Of a DNA stretch of 64,000 nucleotides, positions 9,448 to 18,864 are shown piece by piece; within the stretch, counting starts at the first letter, position 1, and every line of letters starts with the position of its first letter. A program made the translations under genes and the position numbers. Under the pieces are notes generated by a model, which ran no database searches, had not been told where the DNA came from, and saw only the letters and a program-made list of their open reading frames with translations. Origin of the DNA: JACRLV01 sp045863555 (lineage in GTDB: Bacteria; Planctomycetota; Phycisphaerae; UBA1845; Fen-1342). The DNA lies in assembly GCA_045863555.1 (NCBI GenBank), contig BTUU01000001.1:62001-126000 (forward strand), read 5' to 3'.

Positions 9448-10497
9448 TCAAACGCCAATATATTTCGAGAATATCGATCGCGCGACCGCCGGATCGCTGG
9501 TTCCCTTGATGATCGCCCGCCCGTCCGGGAAGACCGTCACGACATGCCCGTCGATCGTAACCCTAAGCAGGAACTCATTATACGTCGGCTTCCCCGATCG
9601 CAGTGTCGCTGCCAGGGCCTTCAGATCGACGCTCGCCCGGCCGCCCTCCGCCGACGGGTTGATCTGCACCGCGTTTCGCCCGCAGAGCGTCACGGCCGCC
9701 GAGGTCCGGTCGCCCGAGAGGTACTCATACCGACCCCGTTTGCAGCACGGGCAATCCCCGTCATCCCGCGCCGCCTGCATGTCCATCGTCCGCACTCGGC
9801 CGCTCCATACGTCGATCGACGTCAGACCCGAAACGAGCGCATCTTCTTTTCCAGCAAGGATTTTCATCGCTTCAAGGGCCTGCATGCTGGCCACGACGTT
9901 AACCAGCGACCCCAGCACACCGGCCGTGTCGCACGTCGGCGACATCCCCGGCGGGGGGGCGCTTTCCCAGATGCACCGCAGGCAGGGCGTCCGCCGCGGG
10001 AGGATGGGCATCACCAGCCCCTCCGAGCCCACGCACGCGCCATAAACCCATGGCAGGGAATTCTTTACGGCGACGTCGTTGATCAGGAAGCGCGTTTCAA
10101 AATTATCGGTCCCATCGAGAATCAGGTCGGCGTCCGTGCAGAGCGGTTCGACGTTCGACGGATTCACGTCCGCCACGACCGCCTCGATCTCCACGCCCGA
10201 GTTCACGCGGCGGAGCTTGCGCGCGGCCGCCTCCGCCTTGGGCAGGCTCGCGGCGATATCCGCTTCGTCGAAAAGTACCTGCCGCTGGAGGTTGTCGATC
10301 TCGACATAATCGCGGTCGATGATCCGGATCGCTCCAACCCCAGCCCGTACGAGCGTGTTCGCAAGGACAGTGCCCAGCGCCCCGCAGCCGACAAGCGCAA
10401 CCTTCGAAAGCGTCAGACGCTTCTGCGCCGCTTCGCCCCACGGCCGGTAGAGGATCTGGCGGCTGTACCGGGCGAGCGAGGGATCGAGATCGCTCAT
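9448..10497 (-). CDS. ThiF/MoeB-family E1-like adenylyltransferase
   Basis: 349-aa E1-like enzyme. Members adenylate the C-terminal Gly of a ubiquitin-like sulfur carrier (ThiS, MoaD or a similar protein) before sulfur transfer. Seen: SRQILYRPWG at the N-terminus, the nucleotide-binding glycine loop VGCGALG (37-42), DRDYVEIDNLQRQ, DGTDNFETRFLIND and CDTAGVLGSLV. There are two cysteine pairs for zinc, CLRC (about 170) and CPCC (about 248). The C-terminal ~100 residues have no rhodanese domain. The ATG at 10497 overlaps the stop of the J-domain gene as ATGA, so the two are coupled. No sulfur carrier is nearby, so thiamine versus molybdopterin use is undecided. Confidence 0.87.
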   Translation of the reverse strand: MSDLDPSLARYSRQILYRPWGEAAQKRLTLSKVALVGCGALGTVLANTLVRAGVGAIRIIDRDYVEIDNLQRQVLFDEADIAASLPKAEAAARKLRRVNSGVEIEAVVADVNPSNVEPLCTDADLILDGTDNFETRFLINDVAVKNSLPWVYGACVGSEGLVMPILPRRTPCLRCIWESAPPPGMSPTCDTAGVLGSLVNVVASMQALEAMKILAGKEDALVSGLTSIDVWSGRVRTMDMQAARDDGDCPCCKRGRYEYLSGDRTSAAVTLCGRNAVQINPSAEGGRASVDLKALAATLRSGKPTYNEFLLRVTIDGHVVTVFPDGRAIIKGTSDPAVARSIFSKYIGV

Positions 10498-11171
10498 CGT
10501 GCGGCCCGCGCCTTCCATGCCGAGTTTGCGGACCAGGCGTTCACCGCCGCGAGCAGGAGGATCAGTATCCCCTCGCTATCCGAATGGGCGAGCCAGATCG
10601 CGCCGACGACCAGGCACCCGATCGCCGCGACGACGGAGACCGCCAGATCGAGCATGCGTGCGAACGGCTGCCGGGCATAGGCCGCCGTGGCCACCAGCAG
10701 CAGGCCGATGCCGACGATTCGCGCCATCCACCGGAAAACATCGACCGACAGGTCGTAGAGTGCGTCGCCGCTGATGCCCACCAGCGCCTGGACATACCCG
10801 AAATACAGAAACACGACGCCGGCGACGAGCGGCGGAAAGACGAGATCTTCGTACGACTGGGCCTGTGCCGGATCCCGCGCGTCGGGCGCGCCCCTTTCCG
10901 CTCCCGCACCGCCCGCCGGTCGGGCCTCCGCCGGGGTGCCGAATTCGGTCGGCGGCGGGATTACCCCGGTCCGGTCATACTCGGTTCGACGCCGCGCGTC
11001 GGAAAGCACCTCGTACGCCGAATCGACGTCGCGGAAGCGCGCCTCCGAGGCGTCGTCGCCGCGCAGCCCGTCCGGGCGCAGTTCGGCTGCGAGCCGCCGA
11101 TAGGCCGCGTGAATCTCAATCGCCGAGGCCGTTCGTGGAACGCCGAGCACTTCGTACGGATCGTTCGCCAT
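10494..11171 (-). CDS. Membrane protein with degenerate J-domain (RPD instead of HPD)
   Basis: 225 aa. The N-terminus (about residues 4-67) has J-domain character: PYEVLGVPRTASAIEIHAAY, then YEVLSDARRRTEYD. The catalytic HPD loop reads RPD (LAAELRPDG), so Hsp70 stimulation is doubtful. A Pro/Ala/Gly-rich linker leads to about four membrane helices (VFPPLVAGVVFLYFGYV; IVGIGLLLVATAAYA; LAVSVVAAIGCLVVGAIW; GILILLLAAVNAW). The start at 11171 has GAGGG upstream; an open extension to 11327 is Arg-rich and unlike protein. The gene is coupled by ATGA overlap to the E1-like gene downstream, a partnership with no obvious precedent. Confidence 0.78.
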   Translation of the reverse strand: MANDPYEVLGVPRTASAIEIHAAYRRLAAELRPDGLRGDDASEARFRDVDSAYEVLSDARRRTEYDRTGVIPPPTEFGTPAEARPAGGAGAERGAPDARDPAQAQSYEDLVFPPLVAGVVFLYFGYVQALVGISGDALYDLSVDVFRWMARIVGIGLLLVATAAYARQPFARMLDLAVSVVAAIGCLVVGAIWLAHSDSEGILILLLAAVNAWSANSAWKARAAR

Positions 11172-11462
11172 GCAGCCCTCGCAAGCGCTTCGTTCCGGCT
11201 CGAGACTCTGCCGCCTCCGCTGCACTCGCAATAATATCGCGCCGCCGCGACCCCGCACCCGCCGCCGCGGCCGGGCCAGCGGACGCGCGAGTTCGGCCTG
11301 TCCGTCGCCTCCAACCGGCTGGAGCACTCCGATCCAATGGGAAATCGCCCACCGCGCGGAATTCGAGGGGCAATCCCCGGCCGTCGACGGCGTTTGGCCT
11401 ATCGGCAGTCATGAACCAGGGCCCCTCGGGGCGGCCCGGCAGTAAGGAAACGGAGATCACAA

Positions 11463-12683
11463 ATGAAGCTCTTTCTTGGAATTACGATCGCGGCCGTTGC
11501 TCTCGCCAGTGCGGGATGGGCGCAAACGCCGCCCGACCGGCCCGGTCGTGGTGATGGGCAGCCGAGGCGCGTCCGGCCCGCCCAGGACCAGGACGCCCCG
11601 CGGCGCGGCGAAGCCCGCCAGGACGGCGCCCGCAGGCAGGACCCGCTGGCGATGCTGGAGCGCGCCGCCCGCCAGCTCGACCTCGATGAATCCCAGCAGG
11701 CCAAGTTTGACGAGATCATCGCCAGGCACCGCGAGGAATTTGAAAAGAACGCCGAGACTATGCGCGACCTCATGCGCCAGATGCGCGAGGCCCGGGAGGC
11801 CGGCGACGACGCCAAGGCCGCTGATATCCGCCGACAGATCGGCGAGCTGCGCGGCCCCGGCCAGATGGAAAAGGTCCTCGACGAGGTCGAGGCCATTCTG
11901 ACCGACGCGCAGAAGGAAAAGCTCGGCCAGCTCCGCGAACGCATGGAGCGCGGCGGCCAGCAGCGGCCCGGCGGTCCGGGCGGCCCCGGCGATCCGATCG
12001 CACGGATGGAGCAGCTCCGTGAGCGCCTGCGGCTCGACGAGACCCAGACGGCGAAGTTTGACGAGCTCTTCACCGCCTTCCGCGAGGCCGTCAAGCCGGC
12101 GGAAGGGCAGCCGGATCCGATGCAGCTCCAGCGCGAGATGCGCCAGGCCGTCGCCAGCGGCGATCGCGAGCGCGCCGCCGAGATTCGCAAACTCCTCGAC
12201 GAACATCGCAAGGTCGTGCAGGCCGCGGCCGACGAGTTCTTCCAGCAGCTTGAGCCGGTGCTGAACGCTGACCAGAAGAAGATGGTCGAGAACGCGCGTG
12301 AGATGCTGGCCCGCGGTCCAGCCGGCCCAGGTGGTCCCGACGGTGCGCGCGGTGCGCGGCAGAACGACGCCCGCATGCTCATTCGCGCCGCCAAGCGCCT
12401 CGATCTCACCCAGGAACAGAAGACCCAGATCGACGCGATCGAAAAGGACGCGACGGGGAAGATTCGCGAGACGGGGCGCGACGCCGAGCCCGAGACGCTC
12501 GCGCAGATCAAGACCGAGGTCGAAAAGCAGATTCGGGAAATCCTGACCAGCGAACAGACGAAGCAGTTTGACCAGATTGTTGAGCGGCTGTCGAACGCCG
12601 GCCGCGGCGGCCCCGCGCGGGATGGAGAGGGCGATCAGCCTCGCCGTCGTCGCCAGGCGCCTCCGCCGGATGACACGCCGTAA
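11463..12683 (+). CDS. Exported helical protein with Spy/CpxP-like LTxxQ-type segments
   Basis: 406 aa. It has a signal peptide (about 1-20, ending SAGWAQ) and a Pro/Arg-rich segment, then long charged amphipathic helices. Three segments repeat a similar pattern: LDLDESQQAKFDEII (about 75), LRLDETQTAKFDELF (about 190) and LDLTQEQKTQIDAI (about 315). They resemble the LTxxQ motif of Spy/CpxP periplasmic chaperone-like proteins, and Gly/Pro/Arg linkers separate the helical blocks. A role in envelope protein protection is inference from this weak resemblance. The Shine-Dalgarno GGAG lies 9 bp before the ATG. The C-terminus is a basic low-complexity tail. The frame antisense to it is also open because of codon bias. 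Confidence 0.75.
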   Translation: MKLFLGITIAAVALASAGWAQTPPDRPGRGDGQPRRVRPAQDQDAPRRGEARQDGARRQDPLAMLERAARQLDLDESQQAKFDEIIARHREEFEKNAETMRDLMRQMREAREAGDDAKAADIRRQIGELRGPGQMEKVLDEVEAILTDAQKEKLGQLRERMERGGQQRPGGPGGPGDPIARMEQLRERLRLDETQTAKFDELFTAFREAVKPAEGQPDPMQLQREMRQAVASGDRERAAEIRKLLDEHRKVVQAAADEFFQQLEPVLNADQKKMVENAREMLARGPAGPGGPDGARGARQNDARMLIRAAKRLDLTQEQKTQIDAIEKDATGKIRETGRDAEPETLAQIKTEVEKQIREILTSEQTKQFDQIVERLSNAGRGGPARDGEGDQPRRRRQAPPPDDTP

Positions 12684-12820
12684 CCCACGACCCACGTCTC
12701 AAGTGCTCGGCTCGACCGCCGTCCGGCTCGCCCGGGCGGCGGTTGGCATTCCGGGATAGCCGCAGTTGAACTTCGGGCTGCAACTCGCTCTTCGAAACTG
12801 TCGGTATCATCCCCGCATCC

Positions 12821-13963
12821 ATGAGCCATCACTTTGTATTCGCAGGCGGCGGAACCGGCGGGCATCTCTACCCCGGCCTCGCCATCGCACACGAAATTCG
12901 CCGCCTCGATCCGGCCGCCGCGATCACCTTCCTCACCACCACCCGCCAGCTCGACCGCGACCTCCTCTCTCGCACCGACTTTCGCCAGATCGAGCAGGCC
13001 GTTCAGCCGTTCACGCTGCACCCGCTCCGAATCCCGCGATTTCTGCTCACCTGGCGCAGCAGCGTCGCCGCGGCCCGCGCGCTCTTCCGCACGCATCCGC
13101 CCACCGCCGTACTCGGCCTCGGCGGATACGCGGCCGGGCCCGGCGTCGTCGCCGCGGCGAAGATGGGCTTCGCAACGGCCATCCTGAACCCAGACGCGAT
13201 TCCCGGCCGTGCGAACCGGTTCCTCGCCCGAAAAGTCGATCTGGTCGCGATGCAGTGGGAGGCCTCGCGGCGGTATTTCCCCGAGGGCGCGCGGGCCGAG
13301 GCGCTCGGCTGTCCGATTCGCCCCGAATTCAGCAAGCCCGTCGTCGACGCGACCCCGGCAAGTCCCGGCTCGGACAGTCGCCGCGTCTTCGATCTCGCCT
13401 GGAATCGCCCGACGCTGCTGGTCACCGGCGCATCGCAGGGTGCTCGCACGGTCAACGAGGCCGTCGTCGCCGTCTGGCCGGAGTTCCACCGCCAGCATCC
13501 GGAATGGCAACTGCTCCACCTCACCGGCAAGGCGGACGAGGCTTTCGTCCGCGACGCCTATGAGCGGATCAAGACGCCGCGCGACGCGGTTCACGTCGTC
13601 GCCTTCACGCACGAGATGTGGCGGGCGATCGGCGCGAGCGATCTGGTCATCTCGCGCGCCGGCGCGTCGACGCTCGCCGAACTCACGGCGCTCGGAAAAC
13701 CGTCGATCCTCCTGCCGTACCCCTTCCACCGCGACCGCCATCAGCACGCGAACGCCCATGTTCTCACCGAATCCGGCGCGGCCGTGCTCGTGGAGGATAC
13801 GAAGGATGTCGCACTCACCGCGCCGGCGCTGCGGGCGGCGCTGGAGCAATGTGTCGACCGGGAGGTACGGGGTCGCATGGCCGCGGCCGCTGCGAAAATC
13901 GGCCGCCCCGATGCTTCGCAAAAGGTCGCGGAATGGATGCTGGCCGCGGCGTCGCGCCGCTGA
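12821..13963 (+). CDS. murG: UDP-N-acetylglucosamine--N-acetylmuramyl-(pentapeptide) pyrophosphoryl-undecaprenol GlcNAc transferase
   Basis: 380-aa MurG, the GT28 enzyme that adds GlcNAc to lipid I to make lipid II on the inner face of the cytoplasmic membrane. Seen: the first glycine-rich loop FAGGGTGGHLYPGLAIA (about 6-22), GLGGYAAGPGVVAA, the IPGRANRFLAR segment, LLVTGASQGARTVN for the second domain, and the UDP-GlcNAc site with SRAGASTLAELTALGKPSILLPYP and DRHQHANA. Its presence supports a peptidoglycan pathway. It is unusual in lying outside a division/cell-wall cluster: its neighbours are a Spy-like gene and, convergently, the Bat operon. Confidence 0.9.
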   Translation: MSHHFVFAGGGTGGHLYPGLAIAHEIRRLDPAAAITFLTTTRQLDRDLLSRTDFRQIEQAVQPFTLHPLRIPRFLLTWRSSVAAARALFRTHPPTAVLGLGGYAAGPGVVAAAKMGFATAILNPDAIPGRANRFLARKVDLVAMQWEASRRYFPEGARAEALGCPIRPEFSKPVVDATPASPGSDSRRVFDLAWNRPTLLVTGASQGARTVNEAVVAVWPEFHRQHPEWQLLHLTGKADEAFVRDAYERIKTPRDAVHVVAFTHEMWRAIGASDLVISRAGASTLAELTALGKPSILLPYPFHRDRHQHANAHVLTESGAAVLVEDTKDVALTAPALRAALEQCVDREVRGRMAAAAAKIGRPDASQKVAEWMLAAASRR

Positions 13964-14026
13964 CGGCAGCCGCGCGTTCGCCGCGCTGGCACCGACGGCG
14001 GTGACCATTCCGCCGCGAATTCGGCC

Positions 14027-16687
14027 CTATCGCGTTGGTTCTCGGGCGATGCGCACCGGCCCCCGCGCTGCCGAAACCGCGCCTCGCGCGCTCGACACCC
14101 GCGGCCGCCGCGAAAAAACGAGTTCAAAATCCACCCGCCGGAGCGCCACGTCCAGGATCAGCAGCACCAATGCGATCGCGAGCAGGTACGGCCACAGCGG
14201 CGTCGCCCGCCGCGCTTCCCGGTCCGTCGGTGCAAAGGCGCTCGCCGCCGGCGCATCCGCGACGCCGCCGCTCACCCGCGCGATCGATTCCAGCAGCGCC
14301 CGATTCGTCGGCCGCAGCCGCAGCTCATCGGGATATCCGACCATCAGCCCGCGCGACTGGCGAAATGCGCTCTGCCCGCCGGCCGTCCCCGACAGCTCGA
14401 CGTGATACGCACCCTGGAGCGGCGTATCAAACCGGGCCTCGTATCGCCCCGGCGCAACCTGGTCGAGCGCGATCGTCGACTTCCGCATCTGCGGGTCGAT
14501 CACCGTCGCCTCGACCTTGGCCTGGTTCAGGTAGCTCCCCGTCTCGTCCGCCGCGTCGGCCGTAAGCACCGCCGAGCTGCCGCGCCGCGTAAGGTTGACC
14601 ACGAGGCCCTTCGCCTCATTCTTGCGCATCGCATGGCGGACGACCTGCGCCCAGAACTTGCTGAACCCCGGCCACTGCGTCCACTCCGCGGCCCAGCGCG
14701 TCTTGGCGTCCGACGTGAACGCGACCGACGTCCCCAGCCCATAGCGCCACCACGCCAGCAGCGGATCGCCATTCTCCGTCGACAGGATCACCTCGCTTGT
14801 CGGTTTCGCCCGCGTCACGACGTACCCCAGCAGAAACGGCGCGGCCGCGAGGTCGATCCCCTGGAGCGCCATCGTGGGCCGCACGACCTGCGCCGCGAAC
14901 GGCTGCTCGTTGATCGCCGACTTGCTCGCCGTCATCGTCTCGCGGGCGAAGATCTGCGGCACCGACGCCGGGTCCTCCGTGAAGTAATATCGCCCGCCCG
15001 CCGTCTGCGCGATCTCCTCGAGCAGCGCCTGATCCGAATCGCGCCCGACCGCGACTGTGCTGACCGTGATCTTCGCCGCGGCCATGCTGGCGGTGATGCC
15101 CTGAAAATCGCCGGGTTCCGAGATGCCGTCGGTGAGAATAATGACGTGCTTGAGCTTCACGCGCGCCGGGTCGAGCGCCTCGAACGCCTGCTCCATCGCC
15201 GGATACATCGTCGTACCGCCGCCCGCCTCGATCGCGCTGATCTGCTCCAAGATCGCGCCCTTGTTCGCCGCCGATTGCAGGTCGGCGATCACGAATGTCT
15301 CGCCCTCGAACGCGAGCACGCCCACCATGTCGTTGCTGCCGAGCAATTCGACCGCCGCCTTCGCCGCATCCTTCGCCAGCTCGATCTTCTCGCCGCCCAT
15401 CGAACCGGATTTGTCGATGACGATCATCATGCCCAGGCTCGGCTTCTGCTTCTCCTTCTCGAAGTCGCTCCGAACCGGCAGGATTTCCTCCAACACCGTC
15501 TTGTAGTAGCCGCCAAGCCCGAATGACTGATCGCCGCCGAGCATCGCCAGCCCGCCGCCCAGGTCCTGCACGTACGCCCGGGCGATTTCCATCTGCCGGT
15601 TCGTCAGCGCCGTCGCCGGCACGTTCGAGAGAATCAGCATCTCGTAATTCTGCAAATCCGCCAGCGAATTCGGCATCCCCTCCGGCGGCCGCACATCGAC
15701 CCGGATGTCCTCCTCCTCCAGCGCCCGTTGCAGCGGCCGGGCCGCCTTCACGGTGCTCTCCACGATCAGCACGCGCGGCTTACCGGCCGCAAACACGAGC
15801 CCCGTGTCGCCGTTATTGTCGAGCAGCGTGTCCTTGAAGCCGGTCGCCCGCACCAGGAACTCGGCCACTCGTTCGCGCGTGATCGACTGCTGAAACCGGT
15901 ACCGATTCTCGCCCTTCTTGAGCTTGACCTTCTGGCTGATCACCTTTGCCGGCCCGCGGTACACCTCGACCGTGCCCTCGTTCTCGTCCTGGTTCGAATC
16001 GACGACGACCTCGACGTAGAACGGCTCCCCCTGGCGCACTTCGGCCGGCGCGTTCACGGCAGAAACCTGCACCTCGGGATCGTCGCGTGTCGCCAGCGCG
16101 ACTGTCGACACCGGCACGTCCTTCAGCACGGATGCCGCGCGCAGCGCGTCGCCAACAGTCTGATTCCCGTCGCTCAGCAGCACGATCTTCGGCACGTAGA
16201 ACGGCGGGATCGCCGCCGCCGTCACCTCCATCGCCGCGGCGATGTTCGTCCCCTGGCTGTCCAGCCCGGACGCCGTGGCCGGACGCGTCGCAGAGGGCGG
16301 ACTCAGGTCAAGCTGGGAAAGGTCCGAGGTCACCCGCCCCGGCTCGGCCGCGAACGGCAGGAATGCCGCGCGATTCGCTCCGCTGGCCTTCACCGCCGCA
16401 TCGAGAAACTCGCGCGTCGCCGTCGCCGCCCGTTCGTTGACGCTCAGGCTTCGATCAACCGCGAACACGACGAACTGCTCACGCGTCGGACTCAGCGCCA
16501 CGGGCCGGCTGAGCGCCAGGATGAGCAGGACCAGCATCAGCGCCCGCGTCGTCAGCGACGCGATCCGCTGCGGCCAGCCGAAATCCACCAGGCTGCGCCG
16601 GAAATACCAATACAGCAGGGGCAGCGCGACCAGCGCGAGCAGCAGGAGTCGCGGGCTCGTCAGCTCCAGCTCGAAGGCCGCGACCAT
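14027..16687 (-). CDS. VWA-domain membrane protein with glutamine-amidotransferase-like insert (Bat operon)
   Basis: 886 aa. Two N-terminal membrane helices (LLLLALVALPLLYWYF; ALMLVLLILALSRPV) precede a first VWA-like region (FVVFAVDRSLSVN). Next is a GATase1-like stretch (PRVLIVESTVKAARPLQRAL ... YEMLILSNVPA ... LGGGLAMLGGDQSFGLGGY). A second VWA domain has an intact MIDAS motif DKSGSMGGEK (about residue 421). A C-terminal helix (WPYLLAIALVLLILDVAL) closes the protein. Most of it should be periplasmic. Its start shares one base (TGATG) with the stop of the upstream VWA gene, and the start at 16687 was chosen for that coupling. It is the last gene of the five-gene operon. Partner-binding through metal-dependent VWA sites is likely; enzymatic activity is not indicated. 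Confidence 0.84.
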   Translation of the reverse strand: MVAAFELELTSPRLLLLALVALPLLYWYFRRSLVDFGWPQRIASLTTRALMLVLLILALSRPVALSPTREQFVVFAVDRSLSVNERAATATREFLDAAVKASGANRAAFLPFAAEPGRVTSDLSQLDLSPPSATRPATASGLDSQGTNIAAAMEVTAAAIPPFYVPKIVLLSDGNQTVGDALRAASVLKDVPVSTVALATRDDPEVQVSAVNAPAEVRQGEPFYVEVVVDSNQDENEGTVEVYRGPAKVISQKVKLKKGENRYRFQQSITRERVAEFLVRATGFKDTLLDNNGDTGLVFAAGKPRVLIVESTVKAARPLQRALEEEDIRVDVRPPEGMPNSLADLQNYEMLILSNVPATALTNRQMEIARAYVQDLGGGLAMLGGDQSFGLGGYYKTVLEEILPVRSDFEKEKQKPSLGMMIVIDKSGSMGGEKIELAKDAAKAAVELLGSNDMVGVLAFEGETFVIADLQSAANKGAILEQISAIEAGGGTTMYPAMEQAFEALDPARVKLKHVIILTDGISEPGDFQGITASMAAAKITVSTVAVGRDSDQALLEEIAQTAGGRYYFTEDPASVPQIFARETMTASKSAINEQPFAAQVVRPTMALQGIDLAAAPFLLGYVVTRAKPTSEVILSTENGDPLLAWWRYGLGTSVAFTSDAKTRWAAEWTQWPGFSKFWAQVVRHAMRKNEAKGLVVNLTRRGSSAVLTADAADETGSYLNQAKVEATVIDPQMRKSTIALDQVAPGRYEARFDTPLQGAYHVELSGTAGGQSAFRQSRGLMVGYPDELRLRPTNRALLESIARVSGGVADAPAASAFAPTDREARRATPLWPYLLAIALVLLILDVALRRVDFELVFSRRPRVSSARGAVSAARGPVRIAREPTR

Positions 16688-18864
16688 CAGCCCACCTTCC
16701 GTCTCTGGTACAGGCCCCACTCGACCGCCGACAGCAGGCACGCCAGCGCGACCAGGTAGAACCATAGCGGCTGCCCGCCGAACGCAGCCCGCAGCGCACT
16801 GTCGCTCGTCGGCAGATCCGGTGGAACGCGCAGATTGCTCTCGCCGCGGTCATTCAGATTGCACGCGATCAGCAGCGGTTCGACCTCGCCTGGCCGCGTC
16901 GCCGTCGAAAGTCCCGCCGGCCCACTCGCAACCGCTGCACGCGGCCGCACCGTCCAGAACCCCACCTCCTCCAGCGGCCCGACGATCACCCGATCCTCGC
17001 GCCGCAGCACCGGCCGCGCGACACCGCTCGGCGAGATAAGCTCCAACGCGGCCGCCTCGCGCAGCACCGCGGGCAGCTCAATCTCCCCGACCGCACCGGT
17101 ACTCAGCGCCTCGTTCAACTCGCCCTTCGCATCGGCGAACCACGCCAGCGCGTTCGTGATCAGGATCGGAAACGCCGTCCGCAGCGGGAGATCACCCTGC
17201 TCGATGTCCGCGCTCAGCACCAGCACCCGCCGCCCGGGCGACTCGGCGACGAAGTACACCGGCTCGCCGTTGATCGCCTCGGCCAGCACGCGGCTCTTCA
17301 CCGCGCCGACGCTCGCTGGTGCGGTCGCCGCCGGACGCTCGCCCTTCGCGGCCAGTCCCGCCGGCGTCAGTTTTCGCGCCCGGGGCATGATGACATTGTC
17401 CAGCCGCACGTGCGCCATCAGCGGCGACTCGCCGTCCTGCTTGGCGACCAGCGGACTCGCCAGCGGATCACCCACGCCGAACAGATCGGTCGACGCCTCC
17501 GGGTCGATGATGATCATGTTCCCCGCGGGCACCGTCTCCGGCCCGCGCTTGTGGTAGATGACGATGTCCTCCGGCCCGACCGCCGCCGGCGCGTCGCGCG
17601 TCACCGTCAGGTTCACCAGCGGATTCGCCTCGAAAACGCCGCGCAGGAACAGATTGCCCGCCGTGACCAGAATCACGTTCTGCGGACGCCGCTTCGGGAG
17701 CACCGCATACGCCCGATTGTCGCTCGCCAGCGCATCGACATACTCGGCCGCCCGCTCAGCCGCCGCCGCATCCCGCCCGCGCGGCGGCGCGAGCTTCGCC
17801 ACGAGCCGCCCGCCGTCGCCGCTCGCCTTGCGAATCACCTGCGACCACGTCTGCCCCGGCTCCAGTTTCAGCGGGAAAACGTCAAGAATCTCGTCTTCCA
17901 GCTCGATTTCAAACCGGCACTCCGCCGGAGCATCCGACTGATTCGTCACGTCCGCGAGAATCTCGTACCCAAGCGGATCGCCCAGGCTCCGCCGCACCTG
18001 AAACCGCGTGACGCCCACATTCGCCGTCCATCCGCCGACGCGCACGAACTCCACCTTCGGCGTTTCGCTTTCCGCGTCCACCTTACTCGCGCTCTCCGCC
18101 GCCGCCGACGCCGGTGCGCTCGCCGTGATAATCGCGGGCGCCGCGGCCCGCGATCGCGGTTTCGGCACAATCCCCCGCGCCAGATCGCCCGCGGTATCAA
18201 ATCCGCCGTCGCTCACGATAACGATCGAGCGGTTTTTCTCGTCCGCGAGCACCCGCTGCGCCAGTTCAACCGCCTCGGCCACGCGCGTCGGACCATCCGT
18301 CGGCCCGAGCGACTCCAGCGCATCCGTCAGCGTGCGAGGGTGCCCCGTCAACCCGCAGACCACCCGCGGCTGCGATCCGGCCGCGATGACGGCCATGGTG
18401 TCCCGGTCGCGCAGCGCATCGATCGCCTGCCGCGCAAGCCGCTTCGCCTCCTCCAGCCGCGGCCGATCCGACACGAACGCTCCGCCGGTCGCCGGCTCCG
18501 TCGCCGGGCCGGTTGCCGGCTGCGAACTCGCTGCCGAAGCAAACTCCGCCCGATCCACCGCCTTCATGCTCGCCGACGTGTCGATGACCAGGGCGATCCG
18601 CCGCGCATCCCGCGCCTGCCAGCTCCAGAACGGGTCCGCCAGCGCGAGCGCAAGGAAGATGAGAAACGCGAGCTGAAGCAGCAGCGAAATGAGATGCCGC
18701 AGCCGCTGCCAGATCGACCGTGGAGATTTCTCGTCGAAGATCTCGTTCCACAGCATGATCGACGAGATCGGCACCCGCCGCAGCCGGATCTTCAGCACGT
18801 AGAGAATCACGATCGGCACGGCGATCGCGAGCCACGCGAGTGCGAGTGGACTGGCCAGGCTCAT
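16687..18864 (-). CDS. BatA-like membrane protein with VWA domain
   Basis: 725 aa. It begins with the BatA N-terminal double-helix signature (SPLALAWLAIAVPIVILYVLKIRLRRVPISSIMLW ..., second helix LLQLAFLIFLALALADPF). A VWA domain follows with the MIDAS-type sequence DTSASMKAVDR (about 90-100). Then come beta-rich regions and a C-terminal helix (LWFYLVALACLLSAVEWGLY). Family members work with MoxR ATPases in envelope stress or aerotolerance; the molecular role is not settled. The gene overlaps the DUF58 stop by ATGA and is joined to the next gene by TGATG, so translation is coupled on both sides. The start at 18864 was chosen by the overlap and because it opens directly into the helix. Confidence 0.84.
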   Translation of the reverse strand: MSLASPLALAWLAIAVPIVILYVLKIRLRRVPISSIMLWNEIFDEKSPRSIWQRLRHLISLLLQLAFLIFLALALADPFWSWQARDARRIALVIDTSASMKAVDRAEFASAASSQPATGPATEPATGGAFVSDRPRLEEAKRLARQAIDALRDRDTMAVIAAGSQPRVVCGLTGHPRTLTDALESLGPTDGPTRVAEAVELAQRVLADEKNRSIVIVSDGGFDTAGDLARGIVPKPRSRAAAPAIITASAPASAAAESASKVDAESETPKVEFVRVGGWTANVGVTRFQVRRSLGDPLGYEILADVTNQSDAPAECRFEIELEDEILDVFPLKLEPGQTWSQVIRKASGDGGRLVAKLAPPRGRDAAAAERAAEYVDALASDNRAYAVLPKRRPQNVILVTAGNLFLRGVFEANPLVNLTVTRDAPAAVGPEDIVIYHKRGPETVPAGNMIIIDPEASTDLFGVGDPLASPLVAKQDGESPLMAHVRLDNVIMPRARKLTPAGLAAKGERPAATAPASVGAVKSRVLAEAINGEPVYFVAESPGRRVLVLSADIEQGDLPLRTAFPILITNALAWFADAKGELNEALSTGAVGEIELPAVLREAAALELISPSGVARPVLRREDRVIVGPLEEVGFWTVRPRAAVASGPAGLSTATRPGEVEPLLIACNLNDRGESNLRVPPDLPTSDSALRAAFGGQPLWFYLVALACLLSAVEWGLYQRRKVG

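Noticed and set aside
11172..11327. N-terminal extension of the J-domain protein
   Set aside because: Arg/Gly-rich and lacks similarity; the ATG at 11171 has its own ribosome-binding site and starts exactly before the J-domain helix.
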